Positions 63,835 to 64,000 of a DNA stretch of 64,000 nt are shown piece by piece. How positions within the stretch are numbered: position 1 is the first letter of the stretch; every line of letters begins with the position of its first letter. The position numbers and the translations under genes were made by a program. The stretch covers positions 62,001-126,000 of the forward strand of contig NZ_JAACFU010000018.1 of the NCBI RefSeq assembly GCF_029051725.1, given 5' to 3'. The DNA comes from Bradyrhizobium sp. CSS354. Its GTDB lineage: Bacteria > Pseudomonadota > Alphaproteobacteria > Rhizobiales > Xanthobacteraceae. Below the pieces are notes generated by a model. The model searched no databases, was not told where the DNA came from, and worked only from the letters and a program-made list of their open reading frames with translations.

Positions 63835-64000
63835 TTACGATGCCTTCGCCTTGGGGTCGAAAGGGGCAACGTTCGACGCCCTCCCCGACGTTTCGGCGTC
63901 GAGACCGAACAGCTGTGCGACACGCTGCAGGCGGCTGGCGCGCTCGCCTGTGATGTCCTCGCTGGCCGACAGCACCTCGCTCATCGTCGTGAAAGCCGCG
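63835..64000 (-). CDS. C-terminal end of an unidentified gene, cut by the window edge
   Basis: Only the last 54 residues are visible, ending at the TAA at 63835-63837. The visible part is FTTMSEVLSASEDITGERAS, RLQRVAQLFGLDAET, then a polar tail PFDPKAKAS. It is helical and hydrophilic. It is first-known in the operon with phosphotransacetylase, acetate kinase and fabI. A PHB-synthase-like or DUF3141 protein would fit what I recall of this gene order, but the fragment does not prove it. Confidence 0.6.
   Translation of the reverse strand, partial: AAFTTMSEVLSASEDITGERASRLQRVAQLFGLDAETSGRASNVAPFDPKAKAS

Overview
The window looks like chromosome of a Bradyrhizobium-type alphaproteobacterium. 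The DNA is GC-rich, and genes are packed in operons with 4 to 8 base start/stop overlaps. There is a Rhizobiales-type Omp25/31-like barrel, abundant ABC and TctC-type solute uptake, palindromic intergenic repeats, and two FNR/FixK-type boxes. No rRNA, tRNA, CRISPR array or complete insertion sequence was seen. The species call is inference from style and families only.

Layout. 1-6.6 kb: cut-off tungstate/molybdate binding protein, small secreted protein, acidic repeat protein, a TonB-receptor plug remnant, a secreted esterase and a GGDEF/EAL protein. 6.6-15.9 kb: an eight-gene operon (three-subunit molybdenum hydroxylase plus five-gene branched-chain-type ABC transporter) facing a TetR gene across two matching operators. 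15.9-26.4 kb: histidine utilisation genes (hutI-hutH-hutU diverging from hutF-hutC, with a perfect 20-base palindrome between them) followed by a NitT/TauT-type transporter and an M20 amidohydrolase; no hutG is visible. 26.4-27.4 kb: a non-coding, repeat-rich stretch. 27.4-29.6 kb: an MFS transporter and a TctC-type binding protein.

29.7-45.8 kb is the least ordinary part. Three paralogous regulators (OmpR-type winged helix + STAND ATPase + helical repeats) are mixed with stress or detoxification enzymes (MsrA, OsmC, enoyl-CoA hydratase, epoxide hydrolase, VOC protein), a sensorless HWE kinase and an AraC regulator. Two regulators share a 42-base upstream element and the third is broken by an out-of-frame deletion. 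Four promoters carry a direct repeat of CTAAC with an exact 10-base period, always in the same orientation to the downstream gene. This looks like an undescribed local regulon.

45.9-53.3 kb: BisC-type molybdoenzyme, RidA protein, LysR regulator diverging from a metallo-beta-lactamase/hydrolase pair, and an outer-membrane barrel. 53.3-64 kb: a module likely tied to low-oxygen carbon storage: phasin, several alpha/beta hydrolases (one a tandem double-hydrolase protein), a CoA-transferase pair, a MaoC protein, FabI, acetate kinase and phosphotransacetylase. Two FixK-like boxes sit at its promoters. Several apparent frameshifts cluster at 52.4-55 kb and may be real decay or assembly errors.
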